Under the pieces are notes generated by a model. It searched no databases and was not told where the DNA came from. It saw only the letters and a list, made by a program, of their open reading frames with translations. This document shows positions 25,233 through 36,400 of a DNA stretch of 64,000 bases, piece after piece. The DNA is from CAZAYY01 sp964489525 (GTDB lineage Bacteria; Chloroflexota; Anaerolineae; Anaerolineales; JABWBV01). How positions within the stretch are numbered: position 1 is the stretch's first letter; each line of letters starts with the position of its first letter. The position numbers and the translations under genes were made by a program. Where the stretch lies: NCBI GenBank assembly GCA_964489525.1, contig CAZAYY010000003.1, positions 124,001 through 188,000 on the forward strand. The letters run 5' to 3'.

Positions 25233-26456
25233 ATGCAAACGATGAACCCTTTTGAACAAGCCGAATCTTTCGCCCGCATCAAGGTCGTGGGCGTAGGCGG
25301 CGGCGGCTGTAATGCCGTCAACCGGATGATGGAAGAAGGTATGAGCGGCGTGGAATTTATCGCCATCAATACCGACGCCCAGGCTTTGCTGCTCTCGAAC
25401 GCCCCCCGACGGGTGCGGATTGGCGATAAGCTGACCCGCGGCCTCGGCTCGGGCGGCGACCCGGACACCGGGCGCAAAGCAGCCGAAGAATCGGCGGATG
25501 ATCTGTACGAAGTGCTCAAAGGCTCCGATATGGTCTTTGTCACGGCAGGAATTGGCGGCGGAACCGGAACGGGTGCAGCCCCGGTGGTTTCGCAAATTGC
25601 CCGCGAGGTCGGCGCCCTGACCATCGGCGTGGTAACCCGCCCCTTTACGTTTGAAGGCTCCCGCCGCATTCAATCTGCCGAACTGGGCATCGAACGCCTG
25701 AAAGAGCACGTGGACACCCTGATTGTGATTCCCAACGACCGCCTGCTGCAAATTGTGGACAAGCGCGCCAGCCTGCAAGATGCATTCAAAATGGCGGATG
25801 ATGTGCTGCGCCAGGGTATCCAGGGCATTTCCGAACTGATCACGGTCCCTGGCCTGATCAACCTGGACTTTGCAGACGTACGCACGATTATGTCGGAAGG
25901 CGGCGCCGCCCTGATGGCCATTGGCCAGGGCAGCGGCGAAGACCGCGCCCGGATTGCTGCAGAGCAGGCCATCTCCAGCAAGCTGCTGGACATCACCATT
26001 GACGGCGCACGGGGCATCCTGTTCAACGTCACGGGTGGTTCCGACCTGACCCTGTTCGAGGTGAACCAGGCAGCCGCAATCATCAAAGAAACGGCGCACC
26101 CGGATGTGAACCTGATCTTTGGTGCCGTAATTGACCCGAACCTGCGCGATGCAATTCGTGTGACGGTGATCGCAACGGGTTTTGAGAGGGCCGGCATTCC
26201 GCGCCCTATCTTTGACCGGCCGGCAGGGAAGACCATCAGCGCCCCTCCGGTGCAGGAAACCCGCCAGCCAACCCGGTCCGCAGCGCCCCCCGCAGCGCCC
26301 TCCGCTGAACAACCCCGCCAGGACGTGGAAGTGGGCGCACAGCCCGGTGAACCACCTGCCCGGGTCCAACCCGGCAGCGATTTCCGCACCCGGTCGTTCA
26401 ACACCGACGATCTGGACATCCCCACCTTCTTACGCAAGCGTGGGCGCCAGTCCTGA
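25233..26456 (+). CDS. ftsZ: Cell division GTPase FtsZ
   Basis: FtsZ is the tubulin-like GTPase that forms the division ring. The protein has 407 residues. VGGGGCNAVNRM near 20, the tubulin signature GGGTGTGAAP near 107-116 and the T7 loop NLDFADVRTIM near 210 are all present. A Pro/Ala-rich linker of about 70 residues leads to the conserved tail DIPTFLRKR, which binds FtsA. The ATG at 25233 was chosen for the strong GAGGAGG site before it; an upstream in-frame ATG adds an unlikely leader. The gene ends the dcw operon and is followed by two hairpins with T-runs. Confidence 0.97.
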   Translation: MQTMNPFEQAESFARIKVVGVGGGGCNAVNRMMEEGMSGVEFIAINTDAQALLLSNAPRRVRIGDKLTRGLGSGGDPDTGRKAAEESADDLYEVLKGSDMVFVTAGIGGGTGTGAAPVVSQIAREVGALTIGVVTRPFTFEGSRRIQSAELGIERLKEHVDTLIVIPNDRLLQIVDKRASLQDAFKMADDVLRQGIQGISELITVPGLINLDFADVRTIMSEGGAALMAIGQGSGEDRARIAAEQAISSKLLDITIDGARGILFNVTGGSDLTLFEVNQAAAIIKETAHPDVNLIFGAVIDPNLRDAIRVTVIATGFERAGIPRPIFDRPAGKTISAPPVQETRQPTRSAAPPAAPSAEQPRQDVEVGAQPGEPPARVQPGSDFRTRSFNTDDLDIPTFLRKRGRQS

Positions 26457-26494
26457 GCGGCGGCTCGAACACACAATATAGCATCGGTTTGCAC

Positions 26495-26570
26495 ACCGGC
26501 TGAGCCGGTTTCTTCCGTCCTGCCTCCCCGCATGCTGCCTTCGCGCGGGGAGGCAGGATTTTAATTTTTA
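26495..26570 (+). terminator. Double terminator after ftsZ
   Basis: First hairpin: ACCGGC (26495-26500) and GCCGGT (26504-26509), followed by TTTCTT. Second and stronger: 26519-26531 with 26545-26557, a 13-bp stem CCTGCCTCCCCGC/GCGGGGAGGCAGG, followed by ATTTTAATTTTT. Together they should end the dcw transcript. Confidence 0.85.
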
Positions 26571-26755
26571 ATAGATTCGGGCCTACGGCCCAAATCTATT
26601 GGGTCAGGTGCGCGGGGCGGCGGGAGTAGTTTTTAACAGATTCGGGCCTACGGCCCGAATCTATTGGGGCAGGGGCGCGGGGCGGCAGGAGTAGTTTTTA
26701 ACGGGTTCGGGCCTACGGCCCGAATCTGTTGGGGCAGGGGCGCGGGGTAGGTTGG
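26571..26755. repeat. Three tandem 65-bp units, each with an 11-bp hairpin
   Basis: Units begin at about 26574, 26639 and 26704, exactly 65 bp apart. The middle unit holds AGATTCGGGCC-TAC-GGCCCGAATCT at 26638-26662, a perfect 11-bp stem with a 3-nt loop. Unit 1 has one mismatch and unit 3 has compensating or wobble changes. The spacer is G-rich (GGGGCAGGGGCGCGGGGCGG). The stem is kept while the flanks vary, suggesting selection on structure. Confidence 0.85.
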
Positions 26756-26796
26756 CGGCCACCAGGGTAATAAAAATTACCCCTGCGCCCCTACTC

Positions 26797-27210
26797 CGTG
26801 TCATCCCGAACGGCGCAGCCGGAGGAATCTTCTTCCAAATTTAACATTTAACATTTTCAATTTCCCCTTTCTTCCCCCCATCCTGTATATCCTGTCCATC
26901 CCTGTTAAATTCCCCCAGACCTGGCGTTCGCCCGTTTTGCCGCGAATTGCGCAAATTTGCGCGAAAGGTGGGTTGGGTGGTCCGGTTCAACAAGGGGAAC
27001 CCCGACGGGAAGGGCGGGTCTGCGGGTGGGCAAACGGGCTGAGCCGGAATGAGCCAGGGGCGGCTCTGGAGTGGTTTCCGCTGCGCGGCAACCCGCCCCT
27101 GCCTGCGGATAACCCAGAATGGCCCCTCCCTTAAATGGTACGCCGTACCCGGCGTCCATTTGGGGGAGGTGGCCGCAGGCCAGAGGGGGTTCCCCGTTCG
27201 TGTATTCGTG
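26797..27210. repeat. Interspersed repeat block, copy a (modules R1 and R2)
   Basis: R1 (26797-26909) runs from CGTGTCATCCCGAACGGCGC to CCATCCCTGTT and contains ATTTAACATTTAACATTTTC. R2 (from about 26935) has a 14-bp palindrome GCGCAAATTTGCGC, then GC-rich sequence to about 27210 ending CGTGTATTCGTG. Close relatives lie at 38878-39281, 40144-40387, 49433-49938 and, inverted, 54658-54893. No conserved protein is encoded. The remaining intergenic DNA up to 27434 carries the promoter of the giant gene. Confidence 0.85.
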
Positions 27211-27251
27211 AACCAAAATTGCTGGCTTGTGAAATTCATCGCGAAACGAAC

Positions 27252-27280
27252 TTGACACACCTCCCTTTATCCCATACCAT
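27252..27280 (+). promoter_or_regulatory. Promoter of the 3748-residue secreted protein gene
   Basis: TTGACA at 27252-27257 and TACCAT at 27275-27280 are 17 bp apart. An alternative -10, TATAGT, lies at 27286-27291. The leader of about 150 nt has a small hairpin (AACGCC/GGCGTT near 27298-27314) before the AGGAGG ribosome site at about 27424. Confidence 0.5.
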
Positions 27281-27434
27281 TGAAATATAGTTGGAACGCC
27301 TTCCCAGGCGTTTTCAGGCAGTTCGCTTGCCCGCATTTCCGCTCACACCCGCCCATCCCTCCTCCATTCATGCTCACAAATCCCTGCGGCGGGTGATTTT
27401 TCCCCCGGCGTGAACGGGGGTTCAGGAGGATCCA

Positions 27435-30400
27435 ATGAATACCAACCGGCTTCGCCCCCTCATGCTTGCGCTGATGGGGGTTTTGTGTTTTATCGCCATA
27501 CTTTCCCTGGGCACACCCAGCAGCCCGGCTGCCCAGGCCGCCCAGCCTGGCGGGCCAGCGTTGGCCGCTGCCCTGCCCTTTAACCGGTTGGAACTGCCCG
27601 CCGCCCCACAGGCGCTGGATGTACCTGTTGAAACACGCGGCATCACCCTGGAGTGGGAGCGCATCATGGGCGGCACACTGGATGGTGTGTACTACGAAAA
27701 CCTGTACTGGGGCGGACTGTCCACCTCCTTCCCCAACCTGGTGGATATTGACGCCGACGACGACCTGGATTTGTTCGTCAGCGGCAACAACCGCAGAAGG
27801 GATAACCCTGGCGAACTGCGCTTTTACCGCAACGACGGCGACGCCGCCGCCCCCGATTGGACCTTTGTCACTGACCAGTACCTGCCCGACCACAACGGCG
27901 CCCAGGTGCGTTTCGTGGACCTGGACGGTGATGGTGATTATGACTGCGTGGCGCTGTTATCCGATCGGTTCGTCGCCTATCAAAATACCGGTTCCGCCAG
28001 CGACCCTGTTTGGCAGGAGGGAGGCTTTAATGAGATTCCTCACCCCGGGAATTGGAATGCGGTTAGCCTTAATTTTGCCGACATTGACGCGGATGCAGAT
28101 TTCGACTTGTTTATCGTTAGAAGTGGGGACCTGTATTCAGATTACACCTACCTGGAATTCGTCGAAAATGTGGGTGATGCCAATACACCAGCCTGGGCTG
28201 ACCCGATTGCGCCCTATGAAAACATTACCGGCAAGGGGATGCCCTGGAATCCGCCTGAACCAGGTTTCGACCTGTTAACTTTTGCCAACACGGCCTTTGC
28301 AGATATTGACGCCGATGGCGACCTGGATTTATTTCTCAGCGGTCCCCTGCACATCAGCTTGATGCGCAACGACGGCACTGCCCAGGAGCCTGTCTGGACG
28401 TTTGTCACCAATGACTATGCCGGAATTCATTACGGCAATGGGTATATGCACTACAACCTGGCTTTTGGCGACCTGGACAATGACGCCGACCTGGATTTGC
28501 TCATCGGCCACGAAGGCGGCTGGCTGACCCACTTTAAGAACACCGGCACAACCAGCACCGCCAATTTTGTCCAGTGGCAAAACCCGCTCTTCCCCATGGA
28601 GTACGGCATCCAGGCTAACCCCGCCCTGGGCGACCTGGACAACGATGGCGACCTGGACCTGCTGTTGGGCGCACCCGATAACTGGGCTGCCGAGCAGTAC
28701 GGGCAGGGGGTGGTTTACCTGCGCAACGACGGCAGCCCCGCGCTGCCCGCCTGGACCTTTGTCAGCGGTGCGTACCAGGATATTACCTGCGGTGGGGGCG
28801 AGATGTTCCCTGCCCTGGTAGACATTGACGATGACGGCGACCTGGATTTATTCCTGGGCAGCCGGGCATTTTTCAACAACCACGACAGCTACCTCTGCTT
28901 TTACGAAAATATTGGCACGCCCACAACCCCCAACTTCCAGTTTGTCACCGATACCTACCTGGGCATCTCCCTGCCCTATGGCGATTACTACGATACCATC
29001 ATCCAACCCGCCTTTGGCGATTTGGACGGCGATGGCGATTACGACCTGTTCATCGGTTCAATTGGCTATTACCGCAACGAGGGCACCCCCACCACACCGA
29101 ATTTCGTGTACGATCCTGACCCGCCTTTCACCCTGGACGGGTTGTACTTCACCTTTGGCGACCTGGACGGTGATGGCGATTTGGATGTGGTCACCGACCA
29201 ACAAATCTATTTTAACGATACCGGTATTCCCGACCCCCCTCCCAATTTTTACAGCTATCCCTTTGGCAAAGGGTTAGACTATTCCGGCGGCCCGCCTTCC
29301 CTGGGCGACCTGGACGGTGATGGCGACCTCGACCTGCTGCAAGGCGGCAACGGCGGCCTGCACTACTACACCAACGCCGGCGACTTTTGCAGCAATGTCA
29401 CTGAAATCCCTGCCCCCGAATGCGACAACCTGCTGTTCTTCTGGTTCAGCACCGATGGCCCCAACTGGCACAACCATACCGGCTGGTGGGAAACCTACAC
29501 CCCCTGCAGTTGGTATGGCGTCAACTGCACCGCAGGGCACGTGACCGACCTTTGGCTGGACAGCAACAACCTGAACGGCGACACGACCAACGGCGGACTG
29601 CAAGGCCTGACCACTTTATCACAGCTCAAAACACTCGACTTGTTCAATAACGCCTTGTATGGGCCCATTCCGCCAGAATGGGGCAGTATGGTCAACCTAC
29701 AGCGTTTAAACCTGTGGAATAACCAGTTCAACGGGCAGATCCCGGTTGAGCTGGGCAGCCTGGCAAGCATTCAAATCCTAAACCTGGGACACAACCAACT
29801 GCAAGGCGCCATCCCAAGCGAACTGGGCGGGCTGGACACCCTGGTGCTGCTCTGGCTTTCCGACAACCAGTTGGATAGCGAAATCCCAGCAGACCTGGGC
29901 TACAATCTCCCCAACCTGGAGTCTTTGGGCTTAAACAACAACCAACTCTCAGGAACCTTACCCCTGAGTTTTCGCTACCTTTCAAGCCTTCAGGTGCTTG
30001 AATTGCAAAACAACCAGCTAACCGGCCCCATAGATTCGTCATTTTCAATGGGACCCATCGCCCTGGACACCCTCAATTTCGCCAATACAGGCATGTGCCA
30101 AAACCTGATCGGAATTGACCCAGCCCTGGACGCCTGGTATGCCAGCATCACCGACCTGACCACCACCGGGCTGGCGTGCAGCGGCGGGTATGAGATCGGC
30201 GGGCGAGTGACTTACCAGCCCGACTTACTGCGCGCTGCGGGCGAATACACTCCCCCGCTGGTGCATGTCACCGGGGATAACCGCCAAGTCAGCCTGGCTC
30301 CAGATTCGGGAGGGTACTATGGAGTTTATATGCTGCCCGGCAGCTACACCGTCCAACCGGATATGCCGGGCTATGACTTTACGCCTACCCACTATAACAT

Positions 30401-33400
30401 CACTCTGCCACCCAATACCTACAGCCTAAACTTCACCTACTCGGCGCGCGGCGGCTGGCTGGATGAAATTTATTTTGTTACGGAGGGGGATCAGAACATC
30501 ACCGTAGACCGCATCATTGCCGGGCAGATAGACCTGGCCGCCCAGGCCTGGTACCACGCCGACCTGGACGTTTTCCAAAAAGCCCAGGACAATCACCTGG
30601 GTTGGTTCGAATCCAGGTACTTTTTCGATGACCTGACCATGAACCCCTACGGGCCAGTCTTTAACAATGGCAAGTTTAACCCCTTCGCCATTCGCGAAAT
30701 TCGCGAGAGTATGAACCGGTTGGTGGACCGGGATCAAATCGTGAACCAGATCTTCGGCGGCCTGGCTGTGCCGCGCTGGACCACCTTTAACACCGGTTTT
30801 CCCGATGACCTGCGCTACCGGGACCTGATTGCCCCGCTTGAAACCACCTATGCCTACAACCTGGCCCAAGCTCAGGCCGATATTTCCACGGCCATGCTGG
30901 CCAACGGCGCAGTGCTCAGCAACAGCGTCTGGCATTACGCCGGCGAGCCAATTACGCTCACCTTCCTGATCCGGGTGGAAGACAAACGCACGGACATCGG
31001 CAACTACATCGCCGATCAGCTAGAGCAAATCGGCTTCCCGGTGGACCGCCAGTATAAAACCTCCGGAGAGGCATCCCAATTGTGGGTGGGCGGCAATGTG
31101 GCCGATGGCGAGTGGCACCTGTATACCGGTGGGTGGGTTACCACGGATGTCATCCGCGACCTGGCGGTAAATTTCGCCTTTTTCCACTCGCCTTCGGGTT
31201 GGCCGGGCGTCAGCCTGTGGGAAAACTACTCCGTTCCCACAGACCTGATGGAAGTGTACACTCGCCTGGAGCAGCGCGATTACGCCGACATGGCCGAACG
31301 CCGGAACCTGGTCGCGCAGGCGCTGGAAGGCTCGCTGTACTGGTCCAACCGCCTGTTCATACACGATGAATCCACCATTACCTACTACAATCCGGAGGTT
31401 TCTTTCTTCCCCAACCTGGTCTCCAGCGTAATCAATAACGCCCTGCTGCCCTATACCCTGCGTTGGGCTGGTTACCCTGGCGGCAGCATGACCCTGGGCG
31501 TGCAGTGGGTTTCGGATGGCGCCTGGAACCCAGTCGCCGGGGATAACAGCAGTTACACCACCCTGGTGCGGCGCTTCACCACCGACCCGGCGCTGCTGGC
31601 GCACCCGCAAACCGGCCTGATGCTGCCCCAGCGGGTGGAATCGGCGGAGGTAGTGGTGGTAGATGGTCTACCCGTTACCCGCACCCTCGATTGGGTAAAC
31701 CTGTCTTTTGCCCCGGTCATCACCGTGCCCGTAGATGCCTGGGTGGACTGGGATGCCGCCAGCCAGGACTGGGTCACGGCGAACGAGAAATACCCCGGAG
31801 GGCTGACCGCTGCGGTGAAATCGGTTGTCCACTACCCCGCCGACCTGTTCGACACGGTCAAATGGCACGACGGCAGCCCCCTCTCCGCGGCCGACTTTGT
31901 CATGGCCATGATTTTGCCCTTCGAGCGACTCGACCCGGCCAGCGCGCTGTATGATCCCAATTACTTCACCAACCTGAAAGACTCCTTCCGTGGCTACCGG
32001 ATTGTCTCCACCTCCCCGCTGGTCATCGAAAGCTACTGGGATGAATTCCAACTGGACGCCGAGAACAACGTCCGTTCGCTCTGGCCCGATTACGGCTTTG
32101 GCGAAGCCCCCTGGCATCTGATGGCCGTGGCCGCCCAGGCCGAAGCCAACGGGCGGGCAGCGTTTAGCGAAGGCAAGGCTGCTTCCCTGGGCGCGCCCTG
32201 GCTTAATTTTGTGGGCGGCCCCAGCCTGTCCATCCTGGCAGACGAACTGAGCAGCGCCTGGGTGGGTTATTACGTACCCTATCCCAATGTACTGAACGCC
32301 TTTGTGGATTCTGGCGAAGCAGACGAACGCTATTCCAACCTGTCTAACTGGTACAACAGTGTGGGCCATTTCTGGGTGGGCGCTGGACCCTACACCCTGA
32401 CCTATTTCGACCCCTACAGTGAAACCCCGTCCCACCTCACCCGCTCGCCCTACCACCCCGACCCGGCGGGGAAGTGGTCGGAACCCCCACCGGTTGAGGA
32501 AATGCCCTACATCCTGCTGCACCAGGATTTTTTCAATAATTACTACAGTTATCTCTCCACCCTACACGTTCAAAATCCAACAGCGGAAAGCACACTTTTG
32601 GTGCTGGAATTCTATGATCCAAGCACCAGCACAACCTACAGCGAACAATTTTTCCTACCTGCCCACGGCCTTTTCACTGGCACACCCAACAGCTTCCCAG
32701 ACCTGCCTGAAGGGAAAACTTTTACCTTGCGTATTGGCGCCGACCAACCCATCGTCAGCCAGGTCAATACCAACTCGGGAACATACACATCTCTGTTCGC
32801 TTCCATGGGTGTACCTACAGGTGGGCTGCCTCGAGAAGTGGTTAACACCTTGCTCTTCCCGGCGATGAAGGGGGATGTTGAGTCCAGCATCTCCTTGTGG
32901 AATCCGGGAGTAAGCAGTGCAGATGTCGTTTTGACTTTCTATGATCAAAATGGTCTACAAATACACGTAGAGAATCGCAGCTTGCCCCCTGAAGGCCGTT
33001 ATTCGATACCCCTGACCACCATTCCTCAAATTCCTACTGGCTTTATCGGGACCGTGTGGGTCAGTGCAAATAACTGGGCGGAAGCCAGCTTGATGGATGC
33101 GTTTGCAAGCGGTCACGAACAAGAATACTTCTCGCCTGCAAGTTCTACCACCATACAATTTCTACCGCGTGCCATGAAGGCTTTCTACGAAGGGGGCGGC
33201 ACCCGGACCACCAAGCTCTACCTGGTAAATCAGGGTACCGTGAATGCTTTTCCCACCCTTGTTTTCTACGACGAGAATGGAACAGTAGTGGCCGATTGGG
33301 GCTTCATGAACCTGGCCCCCGGTCGAATATGGATTGTAGACCTTGCTGGGATTGGACAAAACAGCACTACAGGCAATGTGTACAGCGTAAGGGCTACTTC

Positions 33401-36400
33401 AGACCAACCCTTTGCCCTGGGAGAACTTACCCGCTACGATGCCCTGGGAAATGACCAGGCGTATGCGTTTGAAGCTGTGTTCCACCAGGTTGGGTCAAAC
33501 CACAACATTCCACGGGTCAGCCGCCAAACAGGTGACTATAGTGTGATCCAAATCCAAAACACCTCCAGCAGCCAGGCTGCAGTTACATTGACACTCTACG
33601 ATGTTGAAGGCGAGGTTGCAGACACCCTTAATCTAAATCTCCCTGCCAGGGGCAGCTACCGCTGGGACGCCAGCCAGGTGGCCAGCCTGGGCGATGCGTT
33701 TTTGGGCACAGCCACAATCGCCGCGACCCAGCAAGTGGCTGTGCAGGTGGATGAATACCAGCTTGCGCCAGACAACCTGCCTGTTCTGGAAATCGGAAAA
33801 ACAGCCCCAGCCAAGGTTGCAAGTGGTGCACTCATCACCTATACCCTGACGGTGAGCAACACCAGCGCTTTCATCGCGTCCGGGTTGGTCATCACCGACA
33901 TCCTGCCCGTCGGGACGACCTATGTCAGCGGCGGTTCATTCGCCGGGAACGAGGTCAGTTTCACGCATCCTACCCTGGCTGCCTATGGCAGCGCTGCTTT
34001 CCAGTTCGTGGTAACCGCTACCCAAACCATAACCAATTCCCAATATGCCGTTGAATCTTCGGAAGGTGTCCGTGCAACCGGGGCAAACCCTGTGGTCACC
34101 ACCATTACAGCCGAATTCTGCGACCTCGTCACCGATATTCCAAAAACAGAGTGCAAAGCACTGGAGGCGCTCTACAACACCACGGATGGGGATAACTGGT
34201 CTACCAATACAGACTGGTTGAGCACGATCACCCCCTGCACCTGGTATGCTGTTACCTGCGAAAACGGCCATGTGACAGGCCTTGATTTAACCAACAATAA
34301 TCTAAAAGGCACGATCCCGATTGAGATTACTGGCCTTACGCAGCTCCGCAATCTGAATTTTTATTTCAACCAACTGTCCGGCCCGATCCCTCCTGAGTTG
34401 GGCAGCCTGGCGAAACTCACCTACCTGAGCCTCGCCTGGAATACATTAACCGGCCCAATTCCCCCTGAATTGGGCGGCCTGCCAGAATTGGCAACCCTTC
34501 ACCTTTGGATAAACAACCTGACTGGCACGATCCCAACCGAACTATCCAACTTGCCCAAGCTGTATGACCTGGTGTTAAGCAGCAACCAACTCACCGGCGC
34601 GATTCCACCTGAATTGGGCGCTATGACTGAACTGACCCGGCTGGCACTGGATGGCAACCAGTTGAGCGGCCCCATCCCAGCCGAACTTGCCAATATACCC
34701 GACCTGGGCATCCTGGACCTGAGCAACAACCACCTGAATGGATCCATCCCGCCGGGGCTTGGGGGCCTGCAGGAACTGTGGTACCTGAAACTTTCTCGCA
34801 ACGCCTTATCTGGTGTCATCCCAACCGAGCTATCCAACTTGCCCAGAATCCGCCATCTTTACCTTACCCACAACCAGTTTAGCGGCCCCATCCCTGCTTC
34901 CTTTGCGCAGTTGAGCACAATCACAGACCTCGACCTGGGCTACAACATGTTTTGGGCGGATGATTTGAACTTACTCGCCTTTTTGACCACCAAAGACCCA
35001 GACTGGGCGCAAACCCAAACCGTGCCGCCCACCGGTCTGCACGCCGCCGTGGTCAGCGGGCAGGCCAACGCCATGTTTGGCGAGGTGAACCGGGCCGGGG
35101 ACGTGAACGGCGACGGCTACGATGATGTGCTGGTGGCCGCATCGGGCTATGCCAACAATGCCGGGCGGGTTTTCCTGTACCTGGGTTCGCCCAATGGAAT
35201 TTCGGCCACCCCGGTGATGACCTACACGGGCGAAAACCCTGGGGATTATATGAACACCGCCAGCGCCGCTGGGGATATCAACAATGACGGCTATGATGAT
35301 GTGGTGATCAGTGCCCGTCATTTTGACAGCAGCCGGGGCAAGGTGTATGTTTATTACGGCAGCCCGGCCGGGCTTGCCCAAACCCCGGCCCTCACCTTGC
35401 TGGGGGAAAGCCAGGGCGATTATTTTGGTCACACCATCAGCACCGCCGGGGATGTAAACGGCGATGGCTACGCCGATGTGGTGATTGGCGCTCCATTGTA
35501 TGCCAGCGGCGTGGGGCGGGCGTACGTCTACCACGGCGGCCCGGGCGGCCTGGCTGCCAGCCCGGCTTTTGTGGCCACGGGCACAACGGGGTCCATTCCC
35601 TCGCGCAACAGCCGCATGGGGTATTCGGTGGCTTCCGCCGGGGATGTGAATGGCGATGGCTATGATGACATCATCGTAGGCGCACAGTATTTCTCTACCG
35701 TCCACCAGGAAGGCCGGGCGTATGTCTACCTGGGCAGTGCGGGCGGCCTGAACACTGCCCCCGCCTGGTTTGTGACCGGGGAAAACAGCATGTCTTACCT
35801 GGGCTACACGGTGAGCGGTGCTGGGGATGTGAACAACGATGGCTATGATGATGTACTTGTAGCGGCCATCGGCTACCCCTCCAACCTTCGCCAGGGCAAA
35901 GTGTACCTGTACCTGGGGGGTTCGGCCGGGTTGGCTTCCGTGCCCAACCGTACCTACCTGGGTGTGCGCAATTACGACTACCTGGGTGTTGGACTGGCCG
36001 GGGTGGGCGATATCAACGGCGATGGCTACGCTGATATCCTGATGGGCGCGACCGGCTTTGAAAACGGCCAGACCGATGAAGGCGCCGCCTATCTCGTCCT
36101 CGGCTCCAGCACAGGCGGCAGCCCCACCTGGTCCTGGACCGCCGAAAGCAACCAGGCTTCCGCCAGTTTTGGCCGGCCTGTCGCCCCGGCTGGAGATGTT
36201 AACGACGATGGCTATGCAGATGTGCTGGTGGGCGCAATCTACTATGATAATGGGCCTCAGGACGGCGGCCGGGCGTATGCCTGGTATGGCAGCGCCGCTG
36301 GCCTGCCCACCAACCCGAGCTGGATGGCCGAAACTGGTTACCTGTCCATGCACTGGACGCCGATCCTTTATACTGCCGATGGCGGTTATTACGAAATCAG

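Noticed and set aside
25146..26533. Long minus-strand frames opposite ftsZ
   Set aside because: ftsZ is certain on the plus strand; these are codon-bias shadows.
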